41,758 nt of DNA, from NCBI GenBank assembly GCA_021783435.1, contig JAJXUC010000014.1:1-41758 (forward strand), given 5' to 3'. Origin of the DNA: Pseudomonadota bacterium. GTDB taxonomy: Bacteria > Pseudomonadota > Gammaproteobacteria > Burkholderiales > Burkholderiaceae. A model generated the notes under the pieces. It was not told the DNA's origin. It ran no database searches and saw only the letters and a program-made list of their open reading frames with translations. This document shows, in pieces, positions 31,479-40,543 of this stretch. Within the stretch, counting starts at the first letter, position 1; each line of letters starts with the position of its first letter. The position numbers and the translations under genes were made by a program.

Positions 31479-32219
31479 TCAATGGCGCTGCGCGGAGGCA
31501 TGGCGTGGCGTGGAAACGGGCGGCTTTTGTGCGGCCAGCCAGGCCGCCACCGCCTGCGTGTCGGCGTCCGTCAGGCGCAGCGCGATGGTGTGCATCAGGC
31601 CTTGCGGATCGTTTCGCCGGCTGCCATCCTTCCAGGCCTTGATCTGCGCTTCGATATAGCCCGCAGACTGGCCGATGAGTGGCGGAAAACTCGGCGCCAC
31701 CCCGACGCCGCCCGGTCCGTGGCAACGAAAGCACGAGGCGATGCCCGCGGCCCAGTCGCCGCGCTCTGCGAGGCGCTGGCCCAGCTCGGCTTGCGCCGCT
31801 GCAGGCATGGGGCCGTAGGCTGCCACGGGCGGCTTCAGGCTGCTGTAGTAATGTGCCAGTGCGATGATCTGGCCGTCACTCAAGGCCTTGGCCATGGGCG
31901 CCATCAGGCTGTTGGCCCGGGTGCCTTGGGCAAAGCTGTGAAGTTGCGCGGCGATGTAGTCGGCCGGCAACCCGGCCAGACGCGGGTAGCCTGCTGCGGT
32001 GTTGCCCTCGCCTTTGGCACCATGGCAGGCGATGCAGGTGGTCACGGCCGGCACCGCGCTGCCGGCAGCCGTTGCCGTTTCGGCGCTGCCGGCCGTGACG
32101 ATGGCTGCGAGCGACACCGACAACGCGCAGACCATGGCAAGGCGCAACACCCTGCTCGCTTGGCCCGCATGCAGCGGTTGGCACGACGCGGGCTTGCAAG
32201 TGGCGGATTGGGTTTTCAT
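31479..32219 (-). CDS. Diheme cytochrome c4-like protein (TsdB-like)
   Basis: This 246-residue protein has a signal peptide (membrane-spanning AMVCALSVSLAAIVTAG), then two cytochrome c domains with CIACH (62-66) and CFRCH (163-167), each followed by candidate methionine ligands (Met106/109 and Met209). This duplicated layout is that of cytochrome c4 and of TsdB, the electron acceptor of TsdA in some sulfur oxidisers. The long N-terminal tail with two cysteines before the signal core is odd. It is the first gene of the tsd operon, with an AGGAG Shine-Dalgarno, and is divergent from proA (275 bp). Confidence 0.82.
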   Translation of the reverse strand: MKTQSATCKPASCQPLHAGQASRVLRLAMVCALSVSLAAIVTAGSAETATAAGSAVPAVTTCIACHGAKGEGNTAAGYPRLAGLPADYIAAQLHSFAQGTRANSLMAPMAKALSDGQIIALAHYYSSLKPPVAAYGPMPAAAQAELGQRLAERGDWAAGIASCFRCHGPGGVGVAPSFPPLIGQSAGYIEAQIKAWKDGSRRNDPQGLMHTIALRLTDADTQAVAAWLAAQKPPVSTPRHASAQRH

Positions 32220-32494
32220 GGATCGGCTCCTGCACTTCAGGGTGACACAGGGACAGCTTGGATCTGCGCCCGGGCGCCGCGGTGTTACCAAAATTGTGCG
32301 GCACCGGCCTGGGGCTGCCACGGTTGGTGTGGGCAAGGCCACGCCAAGGGCCGGAGCTGGCAACGACTGCAGCGTAGAGCCATCAGACGGCCAGGTCGAA
32401 CGCAACGTTTGCGTGGTAGTCATCGATTTTTCTCATATGTGCCGCGCGTTCTCGCCCATGGTTTGCGACAATGGGAGCATTCTTCGAGTTCGCC

Positions 32495-33787
32495 ATGCAA
32501 GTCGCCACCGATTCCATCCACGCGCTCGTCACCGACCTCGGCGTGCGCGCCCGCGCCGCGTCGCGTGCCATGGCACGTGCCTCCACCGCAGCGAAGGACA
32601 AGGCCTTGCTGTCGCTCGGGGCGCTGATCGGCGAGCACGCTGCCGCCTTGCAGGCGGCCAACGCGCAGGACTTGAACGCCGCGCGTCAGGCGGGCTTGGA
32701 CGCCGCCTTTGTCGACCGCCTGACCTTGAGCGACAAGGTCGTGGCGCAAATGGCTGCGAGCTGCGAACAGGTTGCCGCGCTGCCCGATCCCATCGGCGAG
32801 ATGACGGATCTGCGCCGCCGCCCCAGCGGCATCACCGTGGGCCGCATGCGCGTGCCGCTCGGCGTATTCGGCATGATTTACGAGAGCCGCCCCAACGTCA
32901 CCATCGAGGCCGCCTCGCTCGCCATCAAGTCGGGCAATGCCGTCGTCCTGCGCGGCGGTTCCGAGGCCATCCACAGCAATCGCGCGCTGGCTGCATTGGT
33001 GGCGCTGGCGTTGGTGGAGGCCGACCTTCCTGCCGATGCCGTGCAACTCGTGCCCACCACCGACCGTGCTGCCGTGGGCGCGCTGATCACCATGCCGCAA
33101 TATGTGGACGTCATCATCCCGCGCGGCGGCAAGGGGCTGATCGAGCGCATCAGCGCCGAAGCCCGCGTGCCGGTGATCAAGCACCTGGACGGCAACTGCC
33201 ATGTGTACGTGGACGCCGAGGTCGATCTCGACATGGCCGTGCGCGTCACCGACAACGCCAAGACCCAGCGCTACAGCCCCTGCAACGCAGCCGAATCGCT
33301 GCTGGTGGCGCGGGCTTCGGCCGCGGCGTTTTTGCCGCGCATCGGCGCCGTGTTCGCGCAAAAAGGTGTGGAAATGCGCTGCTGTGCCGACAGCCGCGCC
33401 GTGTTGCGGGCCGTGCCCGGTGCCGCGCCGTTGCTGCGCGATGCCACCGAGGCCGACTGGGGCACCGAGTACCTCGCACCCATCATCTCCATCAAGCTGG
33501 TGCCAGACGTGGACGCGGCGATTGCCCACATCAATCGCTACGGCTCGCAGCACACCGACACCATCCTCACCGCCAACCACGCGCACGCCATGCGCTTCGT
33601 GCGCGAGGTCGATTCCGCCACGGTCATGATCAACGCCTCCACCCGCTTTTCCGACGGCTTCGAGTTCGGCCTGGGCGCTGAAATCGGCATTTCCACCGAC
33701 AAGTTTCACGCCCGTGGCCCCGTCGGCCTGGAAGGCCTCACCAGCCAGAAATGGATGGTGCTGGGCGACGGCCAAATTCGGCTTTGA
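32495..33787 (+). CDS. proA: Gamma-glutamyl phosphate reductase
   Basis: The 430-residue NADPH-dependent enzyme reduces gamma-glutamyl phosphate to the semialdehyde in proline synthesis. The catalytic Cys263 lies in [13 protein letters not shown], and the family motifs [36 protein letters not shown] and [13 protein letters not shown] are present. Its length is normal. I used the ATG at 32495; a further in-frame ATG at 32471 is less likely. The promoter is somewhere in the 275-bp divergent region with the tsd operon and is not clear. The small membrane gene follows 34 bp later. Confidence 0.95.
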   Translation: MQVATDSIHALVTDLGVRARAASRAMARASTAAKDKALLSLGALIGEHAAALQAANAQDLNAARQAGLDAAFVDRLTLSDKVVAQMAASCEQVAALPDPIGEMTDLRRRPSGITVGRMRVPLGVFGMIYESRPNVTIEAASLAIKSGNAVVLRGGSEAIHSNRALAALVALALVEADLPADAVQLVPTTDRAAVGALITMPQYVDVIIPRGGKGLIERISAEARVPVIKHLDGNCHVYVDAEVDLDMAVRVTDNAKTQRYSPCNAAESLLVARASAAAFLPRIGAVFAQKGVEMRCCADSRAVLRAVPGAAPLLRDATEADWGTEYLAPIISIKLVPDVDAAIAHINRYGSQHTDTILTANHAHAMRFVREVDSATVMINASTRFSDGFEFGLGAEIGISTDKFHARGPVGLEGLTSQKWMVLGDGQIRL

Positions 33788-33821
33788 ACCTCCCGAGCAC
33801 CAGCGCCGCTCTCTCTACACC

Positions 33822-34106
33822 ATGACACCCCAGCATTTCACCGGCATCCTGACTTTGCCCACCCTGCTGCGCATCACCGCGGCCATCGGCATGGGCGTCG
33901 GCGTGGTCAACGCTGCCGTCGCCGTCGGCATCTACTGGCGCGAGCTCGGTGCCGGCCAGGTGCTCGGGCTGTTTCTTGGCGCGGTGCTGTTCAATGCCCT
34001 GGCCCTGATGTTCGCCACCCTCGTGGGCTACTGGCCATACCGCGCGCTTGCACGGCGCAGGCGCTGGGGCTTGCATCGCGTCAGCCTGCGCCCGCTTGCG
34101 TCCTGA
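33822..34106 (+). CDS. Small two-helix membrane protein of unknown function
   Basis: The 94-residue product has two hydrophobic segments, about 15-37 (AAIGMGVGVVNAAVAVGIYW) and 43-69 (GQVLGLFLGAVLFNALALMFATLVGYW), and a strongly basic C-terminus (RALARRRRWGLHRVSLR). I do not recognise the family. It begins 34 bp after proA and may be co-transcribed with it, and it is followed 104 bp later by the first exported DsrE-like gene. No Shine-Dalgarno is obvious. The codon pattern (third-position G/C) matches the neighbours, which supports coding. Confidence 0.6.
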   Translation: MTPQHFTGILTLPTLLRITAAIGMGVGVVNAAVAVGIYWRELGAGQVLGLFLGAVLFNALALMFATLVGYWPYRALARRRRWGLHRVSLRPLAS

Positions 34107-34210
34107 AGAATCGACCGAGCCAGCCCACGCTTTCCTCGCATCTGCCAACATCCCAAGCCGGGACCACCCGGCAACAGTGCCGCACCTTGCTGCCCTCTGG
34201 AGAACCAAGC

Positions 34211-34678
34211 ATGAATTCCCGCGACCGCCTCAAACTTCTCGGCGCCGGCCTGGCCGGACTCGGTGTCACCGGCCGGGCCCAGGCCCAGAGCCAGGGCCCG
34301 GTGACGGCCAAGGCCATTTCCAACGAGCCCTGGAAGGTGGCGATGCAAATGAGCGACAGTCTGGAGCAGGCCTACGAGGGCTTGATCAACATCCAGAACG
34401 TGTTGCAGCTTGACCCCAAGATGCGTTTCATCGTCGTGGGCTACGGCAAGGCCATTTATTTTTTGCTCAACGGCACCAAGACCCCGCAGGGCGCGTTGTT
34501 CGAAGGGCTGATCGGTGACCTCGCCAACCAGGGCGTGCAGTTCAGAGCCTGCAACAACACCATGACCTTTCTCAACATCCCGAAGGAGCGTCTGGTGCTC
34601 GAAGCCACCATCGTGCCCGCCGGGGTGTACGAGCTTGTCAAGCTGCAGTCCGAGGGCTGGTACTACATCAAGCCTTGA
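34211..34678 (+). CDS. Exported DsrE-like protein A (single cysteine)
   Basis: This 155-residue protein has an N-terminal export signal (MNSRDRLKLLGAGLAGLGVTGRAQA; Arg-x-Arg rather than a full twin arginine, so Sec or Tat is open). The body has the DsrE/DsrF fold pattern: NIQNVLQLDPKMRFIVVGYGKAIYFLLNGT, GDLANQGVQFRACNNTM with the only cysteine Cys114, and a C-terminal PAGVYELVKLQSEGWYYIKP. DsrE family proteins carry sulfane on this cysteine, but they are usually cytoplasmic. It is followed 344 bp later by the similar protein B. A GGAGA Shine-Dalgarno lies upstream. Its partner in the periplasm is not known. Confidence 0.72.
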   Translation: MNSRDRLKLLGAGLAGLGVTGRAQAQSQGPVTAKAISNEPWKVAMQMSDSLEQAYEGLINIQNVLQLDPKMRFIVVGYGKAIYFLLNGTKTPQGALFEGLIGDLANQGVQFRACNNTMTFLNIPKERLVLEATIVPAGVYELVKLQSEGWYYIKP

Positions 34679-35022
34679 TGCCGCAGCTTGTCGTCTGCGC
34701 TCCCTCGCGCTTCCAGGCGAGCTCCCAGCAAGTGGGCAAGACGCCATCGCGGTGACTGGGCTACTTTGCCTGGCCAATCCCTGGCTGCCGACCAATCCTG
34801 AACAACCGACCGTTGACGATCAACATCTGCGGGAACGAGGCCAGCACGGATTTCCGTCGAACGGGTGTTACGCCTGGTTGCGTTTCATGGCAAATGCTTG
34901 CATCATCGCCACAGGCTCTGCCTGAAGCTTTTGCCCTCGGTTGTCTGAGCCAGCACGTTCGATGGCTCCAATCCAGCCGCTGTCCCACAACACGACATCC
35001 ATGTGAATTGAGGAACCTTGCC

Positions 35023-35490
35023 ATGACATCCACGCCCACACCCACGCGCCGCAAGGTGCTGCTGGCTTCGGCCGCCGCCAGTGCTGCAGTGTTTTCAACC
35101 AGCGCCCGCGCCGCCGGGCGGGCGGATGTGGATGGTCCGGTCAAGGTGGTCTATCACATCACCCAGGGTGAGGCGCAAGCCTCACGCTGCCTGGGTAACG
35201 TGCGCAACCACCTCTCCGCCGATCCCACGGCCAAGATCGTGGTCGTGGGCAACGGGGCTGGCATCGACTTCATGCTCAACGGCGCGGTGGATGCCAAGGG
35301 TGCCGAGTATGCCGGCCTGGTCGGCGGCCTGGCTGCCCAGGGCGTGTCGTTCCGCGTCTGCAACAACACGCTCACCAATCGCAAGATTGCCAAGGATCGC
35401 GTGTTGCTCGACGCCACCATCGTCCCATCCGGCGTGTCCGAAGCGACCAATCTGCAATACCACGAGGGCTACGCCTATATCTGCCCTTGA
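35023..35490 (+). CDS. Tat-exported DsrE-like protein B
   Basis: The 155-residue protein is as long as protein A and similar in sequence. It has a twin-arginine signal (TPTRRKVLLASAAASAAVF). The DsrE-like core reads LGNVRNHLSADPTAKIVVVG, GAGIDFMLNGAV, GGLAAQGVSFRVCNNTLT (Cys113, aligned with Cys114 of A) and VPSGVSEATNLQYHEGYAYIC. It has two more cysteines, Cys56 and Cys154 next to the C-terminus. A clear Shine-Dalgarno TTGAGGA precedes the ATG. The 344-bp gap before it holds no gene that I recognise. Function is unknown; sulfur carriage is inferred from the family. Confidence 0.72.
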   Translation: MTSTPTPTRRKVLLASAAASAAVFSTSARAAGRADVDGPVKVVYHITQGEAQASRCLGNVRNHLSADPTAKIVVVGNGAGIDFMLNGAVDAKGAEYAGLVGGLAAQGVSFRVCNNTLTNRKIAKDRVLLDATIVPSGVSEATNLQYHEGYAYICP

Positions 35491-35566
35491 TGGTGTCATC
35501 GTGCGCACGCGCAGACCTCCTGGTTGTGGTTGACGCCATGCTTGCGGCGCTGCATCATCGCGCCGC

Positions 35567-36958
35567 GTGAACATCGCCATCGAAACCACCGCCACCACTC
35601 GGCCGGCCGCACCCTCGCCAACAGCCGCGCGGCGCTCCCTTCACCTTGACCTTCGAGCCGCGGCGGATTTGCTCGGTTGCGTCATGGCGGGGCAATCCCT
35701 CGCTTCGGCTCTGCCCCGGCTCGCCATCGCCGGGCGCTGGAGCGCTGCTGAGCGCGGCGCGGCGCAGGCCATCAGCTTCGAGGTTTTGCGTGGCCTGGGC
35801 CGGGCGCAGGCCTTGCTCGCCGCACTGCACTCCAAGCGCATCAAGCCTCCCGAACTCGAACAACTACTCCTGGTTGCCATCGCACTGTTCAGCGCCACCA
35901 GTGGACCGCACGGCGACTCTCCGAGCTCTTTGCCCCTTTATCCCGAATACACCTTGATCAACCAGGCGGTGCAGGCCTGTGCCTTGAGGCCCAAGACCCG
36001 GCATGGGCGCGGCCTCGTCAATGCCTTGTTGCGCCGTTTGCAAGCCGAGCGCGAAAACCTGCTGCAAACCGTGCTGCGGGCAGACCTTGCGCGTTACAAC
36101 CATCCGGATTGGTGGGTGCAACGCATGCGCGCTGCCTACCCGCAGGAGTGGGACGACTTGCTGGACCTTGTCGCCCAGCGTCCGGCCATGACCCTGCGCG
36201 TGAATGCTCGCTGGGGCGACCGCAATGCCTACCTCGCCTTGCTGCGGACGCAGGGTATGCATGCCACCGCGCCCGACACTCCGGGACTGGACCAGGCGCT
36301 GATCCTGCACGGGCCCGTGCCGGTGCAGGACCTGCCGCTGTTCGAAGCTGGCGCCGTGAGCGTGCAAGATGCATCCGCCCAGTTCGCTGCCAGCCTGCTC
36401 GATGCCCATGACGGCATGCGCGTGCTCGACGCCTGCGCCGCGCCAGGCGGGAAAACTGCGCACATCCTGGAGCGCGCCGATTGTGAGCTGCTGGCGCTGG
36501 ACCACGACGCCTCGCGTGCCGAGCGCATCGGTAGCGCGCTTGCGCGCCTGCGACTGCCTCAGGCGCGGATCGTGACAGCCAACGCCGCAGAAACGGCCTC
36601 ATGGTGGGATGGCCGCGCGTTCGACCGCATCTTGCTGGACGCCCCTTGCAGCGCCTCGGGCATCGTGCGCCGCCACCCCGACATCCGCTGGCTGCGCCAG
36701 GATGGCGACATTTCCGCACTGGCCATGCAGCAAGCAGCGTTGCTGGAGGCGCTTTGGCCGCTTTTGGCCCCTGGCGGAAGGCTGCTTTACGCCACCTGTT
36801 CGGTGTTTCCCGAAGAGGGTGGCGAGCAAGCCGCAGCCTTCCTGCGGCGGCATGACGATGCGCTAGCATTGGCTGCGCCAGGACAAATCCTTCCGAGTCG
36901 TTCCCCAGAACGCGATGGGTTTTACTACGCTTTGTTTGCCAAGCGCACCGAACACTGA
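35567..36958 (+). CDS. rsmB: 16S rRNA (cytosine-C5) methyltransferase
   Basis: The 463-residue enzyme methylates C967 of 16S rRNA. The N-terminal NusB-like RNA-binding domain (about 25-170) is followed by the RNA m5C methyltransferase domain with DACAAPGGKTAHILE (288-302, SAM motif I), LLDAPCSASGIVRRHPDIRW (Cys361) and YATCSVFPEEGGEQ (Cys411). The two cysteines of the family mechanism are both present. The start codon GTG at 35567 is tentative. It is followed 15 bp later by the DUF4390 gene and then by the NtrY/NtrX pair, an order seen in other Burkholderiales. Confidence 0.93.
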   Translation: MNIAIETTATTRPAAPSPTAARRSLHLDLRAAADLLGCVMAGQSLASALPRLAIAGRWSAAERGAAQAISFEVLRGLGRAQALLAALHSKRIKPPELEQLLLVAIALFSATSGPHGDSPSSLPLYPEYTLINQAVQACALRPKTRHGRGLVNALLRRLQAERENLLQTVLRADLARYNHPDWWVQRMRAAYPQEWDDLLDLVAQRPAMTLRVNARWGDRNAYLALLRTQGMHATAPDTPGLDQALILHGPVPVQDLPLFEAGAVSVQDASAQFAASLLDAHDGMRVLDACAAPGGKTAHILERADCELLALDHDASRAERIGSALARLRLPQARIVTANAAETASWWDGRAFDRILLDAPCSASGIVRRHPDIRWLRQDGDISALAMQQAALLEALWPLLAPGGRLLYATCSVFPEEGGEQAAAFLRRHDDALALAAPGQILPSRSPERDGFYYALFAKRTEH

Positions 36959-36973
36959 AGCCGCCCCTCTCGC

Positions 36974-37585
36974 ATGAGCCGACCGCAGGCACCTGACCCC
37001 ATTCGCCGCCGCGGACTCATCGCTTTGGGGGTGGCCTTGACCGCGGTCCTCTGGGCAGCGCCCGCCCGGGCGGCCACGGTCGACGCCCAGCCCTTGACTC
37101 TGGATCAAGAGGCGGATGGTCTCTACGTCAGCGCCACCCTGGTGTTTGCCCTGCCGCGTGCGCTGGAAGATGCGCTGCACCGTGGTATCCCACTGTACTT
37201 CCTGACCCGCATCGAGGTGGTGCGGGGGCGCTGGTGGTGGTTCGACGAAAAAATTGGTAGCGTCCAAGTTCTGACCCGGCTCGCCTACCAGCCGCTGCTG
37301 GAGAAATACCGCGTGTCCACCGGGGCGCTGCAAAAGAACTACAACAGCCTGGACGAGGCCCTCAGCCAGGTGCAGCACGCGCTGCATCTCAAAGTGGTTG
37401 ATGCCAAGGACCTCGTGGTCGGGCAGAGCTACAGCGTGTACGCCAGTTTCGAGCTCGATTTGTCACAGTTGCCGCGCCCGTTTCAGATCAACGTCAGTTC
37501 CCAGGCCGACTGGCAACTGCAAGCCGATTTTCCCCGCGCCAACTTCACATGGAAACCACCACCGTCAACCGCATCACCCGGGTAG
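36974..37585 (+). CDS. DUF4390 family exported protein
   Basis: The 203-residue protein has a signal-like N-terminus (RRRGLIALGVALTAVLWAAPARA) and DUF4390 features: LYVSATLVFALPRALEDALHRGIPLYFLTRIEVVRGRWWWFDE, VLTRLAYQPLLEKYRVSTG and ASFELDLSQLPRPFQI. The family function is unknown. It overlaps the NtrY-like gene start by 37 bp, so the two are coupled, and it may be part of the same envelope signalling system. Confidence 0.86.
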   Translation: MSRPQAPDPIRRRGLIALGVALTAVLWAAPARAATVDAQPLTLDQEADGLYVSATLVFALPRALEDALHRGIPLYFLTRIEVVRGRWWWFDEKIGSVQVLTRLAYQPLLEKYRVSTGALQKNYNSLDEALSQVQHALHLKVVDAKDLVVGQSYSVYASFELDLSQLPRPFQINVSSQADWQLQADFPRANFTWKPPPSTASPG

Positions 37586-39810
37586 CCGCCTGGGCAGCGC
37601 TGGCCTCGGGCCTGCCGCTGGTGGTGTTCCTGGTGTTCCTGCTGGCGGTGTCCACCAAGAACACGCAGGCCATCAACCCCTATTTTGGCGTGCTGTACTG
37701 GATCAACATCGCCGTGGCAGGCCTGCTGTTGCTGCTGATCGTCGGCCTGGCCTCACGCTTGTTGTGGCGGCTGCGCCAGCGGCGTTTCGGCAGCCGTCTG
37801 CTGTTCAAGCTGGCCACGGTGTTCGTGCTCGTGGGCGTGTTGCCGGGGGCGGTGATTTATGTCGTCTCCTACCAGTTCGTCGCGCGCAGCATTGAGACCT
37901 GGTTCGATGTCAAGGTCGAGCGCGCGCTCGATTCGGGCCTCAACCTCGGCCGCACCACGCTCGACGTCATGCTGGCCGACCTGCAGGCCAAGGGGCGTAA
38001 CGTCGCCAGCCAGGTCATTGATGCCCACGGCGCCGTCTCTGCCGTGGAACTGGAGCAGTTGTTGCAGCAGCTCGGCGTCGCGCAGGCCACGGTGTTCGAC
38101 AGCAATGGCAACGTCCTGGCCACGGCAGGCGGCAATCCATTCGCCCTGGTGCCGGATCTGCCGGGCAATGAATCCATGCGCCAGCTGCGCCTCATGGGCC
38201 AACTCTCCAGCGTCGAGGGTGGTGACGACGGCATCGCCGGTGAGAACCAGAATCTCAAGCTGCGCGTGGTAGTGCCACTGCCTGCGCGCAGCTTGTTGCT
38301 GCCGGGGCACCAGCGTTATCTCATGCTGGTGCAGACCGTACCGTCGGCCATCTCCCGCAGCGCGCTCGAGGTCCAGCGTGCCTACGCCGAATATCAGGAG
38401 CGTGCGCTCGGCCGCGAGGGTCTGCGCCGCATGTACATCTCGACCCTCACCCTCACCTTGTTTCTCGCCGTGTTCGCCGCAGTGCTGATGGCCGTGCTGC
38501 TCGGCAATCAACTGGCACGCCCGCTGCTGCTGTTGGCCGACGGCATGAAAGCCGTGGCCGGAGGCGACCTGCGGCCGCGCCCTGAGTTGCGGTCGGCCGA
38601 CGAACTCGGCACGCTCACGCGCTCGTTCAATGACATGACCGCACAGTTGGCCGAGGCCCGGCAACAGGCTGAAACCAGCCGACATGCACTCGAAGCTTCG
38701 CGGGCTTATTTGCAAAGCGTGCTCGACAATCTCTCGGCCGGGGTGCTGGTGCTGGGTGATGGCTTGCGCCTGACGCTGGCCAACCCCAGTGCCACGCGCG
38801 TGCTGCGCTTGCCACTGCAGGGGGCCATTGGCCAGACCATCGACAGCGTGGAGAGTCTCAAGCCCTTCGCCGCTGCCATCGATGCGGCCTTCCAGGAGCT
38901 TGCCGGCAGCGGCGGTGCCGACCACTGGCTCAAACAGATCGACTACACCCCGCAGGGCAGCGAGACCACGCTGACGTTGCTGGTGCGCGGCGCCCGACTG
39001 GCCCTGCCCGGTCAGGCAGCCGCGGTGGTGGTGTTCGACGACATCAGCGAACTCATTTCGGCGCAGCGCTCGCTTGCCTGGGGCGAGGTGGCGCGGCGTC
39101 TGGCCCATGAAATCAAGAATCCGCTCACGCCCATCCAACTCTCTGCAGAGCGCCTGCAGATGAAGCTGCAGAGCAAACTCGCCGGCGCCGACCGCGACAT
39201 GCTCGGCCGCGCCACCAACACCATCGTCAACCAGGTCACGGCCATGCGCCGCATGGTCGACGAGTTCCGCGACTACGCCCGCACACCGACCACCGAACTC
39301 GCACCGATGGACCTCAACGCGCTCGTGGGCGATGTGCTCAATCTCTACAGCGGCATGATTGCGCGCGACGGCGAGGAAGCCCCCCTGGTGCGTGCCGAAT
39401 TGGCCCACGAGTTGCCTTGCATCGAGGGTGATGCCACCCAGATGCGCCAGGTCATTCACAACTTGCTGCAAAATGCACTCGACGCCGTCGCCGGGCAAGG
39501 GCATCGCGAGGTTTGCATTCGCACGGAGACCTTCCGTTCTGCCAACAGCGGAGCCCAGCGGGTGAGGCTTTCCGTGGTCGACAGCGGCCCGGGATTCAGC
39601 GAAAAAATCATCGCTCGTGCCTTCGAGCCCTATGTCACCACCAAGGCGCGCGGAACCGGACTCGGCCTGGCGGTGGTGAAGAAAATTGCCGAGGAACACC
39701 ACGCGCGGGTCGAGGTGCAGAATTTGCCCACGTCAACCCAAGCGCATGGCGCGCGTGTATCTCTTATATTTCCCGCTGTGACATGCCCGGCGCCCGCAAG
39801 CGCTGCATGA
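37549..39810 (+). CDS. NtrY-like sensor histidine kinase
   Basis: The 753-residue kinase has several N-terminal membrane helices (about 18-35, 51-72, 86-107) and a fourth at about 298-320 that encloses a periplasmic region. A HAMP domain (about 317-370), a PAS domain (385-500), HisKA with the acceptor His520 in RRLAHEIKNPLTPIQLSAERL, and HATPase_c with NLLQNALDAV, DSGPGF (678-683) and GTGLGLAVV follow. This is the NtrY arrangement. NtrY responds to the cellular redox or nitrogen state in other bacteria, but the signal here is unknown. It begins inside the DUF4390 gene and is followed 24 bp later by its regulator gene. Confidence 0.92.
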   Translation: METTTVNRITRVAAWAALASGLPLVVFLVFLLAVSTKNTQAINPYFGVLYWINIAVAGLLLLLIVGLASRLLWRLRQRRFGSRLLFKLATVFVLVGVLPGAVIYVVSYQFVARSIETWFDVKVERALDSGLNLGRTTLDVMLADLQAKGRNVASQVIDAHGAVSAVELEQLLQQLGVAQATVFDSNGNVLATAGGNPFALVPDLPGNESMRQLRLMGQLSSVEGGDDGIAGENQNLKLRVVVPLPARSLLLPGHQRYLMLVQTVPSAISRSALEVQRAYAEYQERALGREGLRRMYISTLTLTLFLAVFAAVLMAVLLGNQLARPLLLLADGMKAVAGGDLRPRPELRSADELGTLTRSFNDMTAQLAEARQQAETSRHALEASRAYLQSVLDNLSAGVLVLGDGLRLTLANPSATRVLRLPLQGAIGQTIDSVESLKPFAAAIDAAFQELAGSGGADHWLKQIDYTPQGSETTLTLLVRGARLALPGQAAAVVVFDDISELISAQRSLAWGEVARRLAHEIKNPLTPIQLSAERLQMKLQSKLAGADRDMLGRATNTIVNQVTAMRRMVDEFRDYARTPTTELAPMDLNALVGDVLNLYSGMIARDGEEAPLVRAELAHELPCIEGDATQMRQVIHNLLQNALDAVAGQGHREVCIRTETFRSANSGAQRVRLSVVDSGPGFSEKIIARAFEPYVTTKARGTGLGLAVVKKIAEEHHARVEVQNLPTSTQAHGARVSLIFPAVTCPAPASAA

Positions 39811-39834
39811 TGGCAAACCCGGAACACTCAGCGT

Positions 39835-40515
39835 ATGGCAAGCATCTTGGTGGTGGACGACGAAATCGGCATCCGCGATTTATTGTCCGAGATTTTGAGT
39901 GACGAAGGCCACGCGGTCGAGGCCGCCGAAAACGCCCAACAGGCTCGCGAGATGCGCCTGCGACACCAGCCCGATCTGGTGCTGCTCGACATCTGGATGC
40001 CCGACACCGATGGTGTCACCCTGCTCAAGGAATGGGCCAGCGCAGGCCAACTCACCATGCCCGTCATCATGATGTCGGGGCACGGCACCATCGACAATGC
40101 CGTGGAAGCCACCCGTATCGGTGCCATGGCCTTTCTCGAAAAACCCATCGCCCTGCAGAAGCTGCTGCGCGCCGTGGAGCAAGGCCTGAGCAAGCCGGCA
40201 CCCAAAGCCCAACAGGATGTGGCCTTGAGCGCGCTGGTCCCCAGCCCGCCCGAGCCACCGCCTCTCATCGCCGAACAATCGTTCACCCTCGACCGACCGC
40301 TGCGCGAGGCGCGCGACGACTTCGAGCGGGCCTATTTCGAATTCCACCTCGCCCGCGAGGGCGGCAGCATGACCCGCGTCGCCGACAAGACCGGCCTCGA
40401 GCGCACCCATCTTTATCGCAAGCTCAAACAACTGGGCGTCGACTGGGGGCGCACGGGGCGCAAGAACCAGGGCGCCAATCTTTCACCGCCCGTTGATGAC
40501 GGCCGGTCGGAGTGA
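39835..40515 (+). CDS. Short NtrX-like response regulator (REC plus Fis-type HTH)
   Basis: The 226-residue protein has a receiver domain (1-118) with acceptor Asp52 in LVLLDIWMPDTDG and Lys103 in AFLEKPIAL. It lacks the sigma54-interacting AAA+ domain of classical NtrX/NtrC; a proline-rich linker (about 120-145) leads directly to a Fis-type helix-turn-helix (REARDDFERAYFEFHLAR and THLYRKLKQLGVDWG, 155-205). It is presumably phosphorylated by the preceding NtrY-like kinase and binds DNA without ATPase-driven open-complex formation. The short design is common among betaproteobacteria. The gene is 24 bp after the kinase gene. Confidence 0.92.
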   Translation: MASILVVDDEIGIRDLLSEILSDEGHAVEAAENAQQAREMRLRHQPDLVLLDIWMPDTDGVTLLKEWASAGQLTMPVIMMSGHGTIDNAVEATRIGAMAFLEKPIALQKLLRAVEQGLSKPAPKAQQDVALSALVPSPPEPPPLIAEQSFTLDRPLREARDDFERAYFEFHLAREGGSMTRVADKTGLERTHLYRKLKQLGVDWGRTGRKNQGANLSPPVDDGRSE

Positions 40516-40543
40516 TCGAGGTGCCGTCCACCAAGTCTTGATT

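Noticed and set aside
32420..33775. Minus-strand frame opposite proA
   Set aside because: It is rich in His/Gly/Gln without motifs, while proA has all family motifs including the catalytic Cys.
34679..35022. A gene, riboswitch or promoter in the 344-bp gap between the two DsrE-like genes
   Set aside because: Only a short inverted repeat GTTGA-CGA-TCAAC at 34812-34824 stands out. Open frames across it have no motifs and I saw no convincing promoter.
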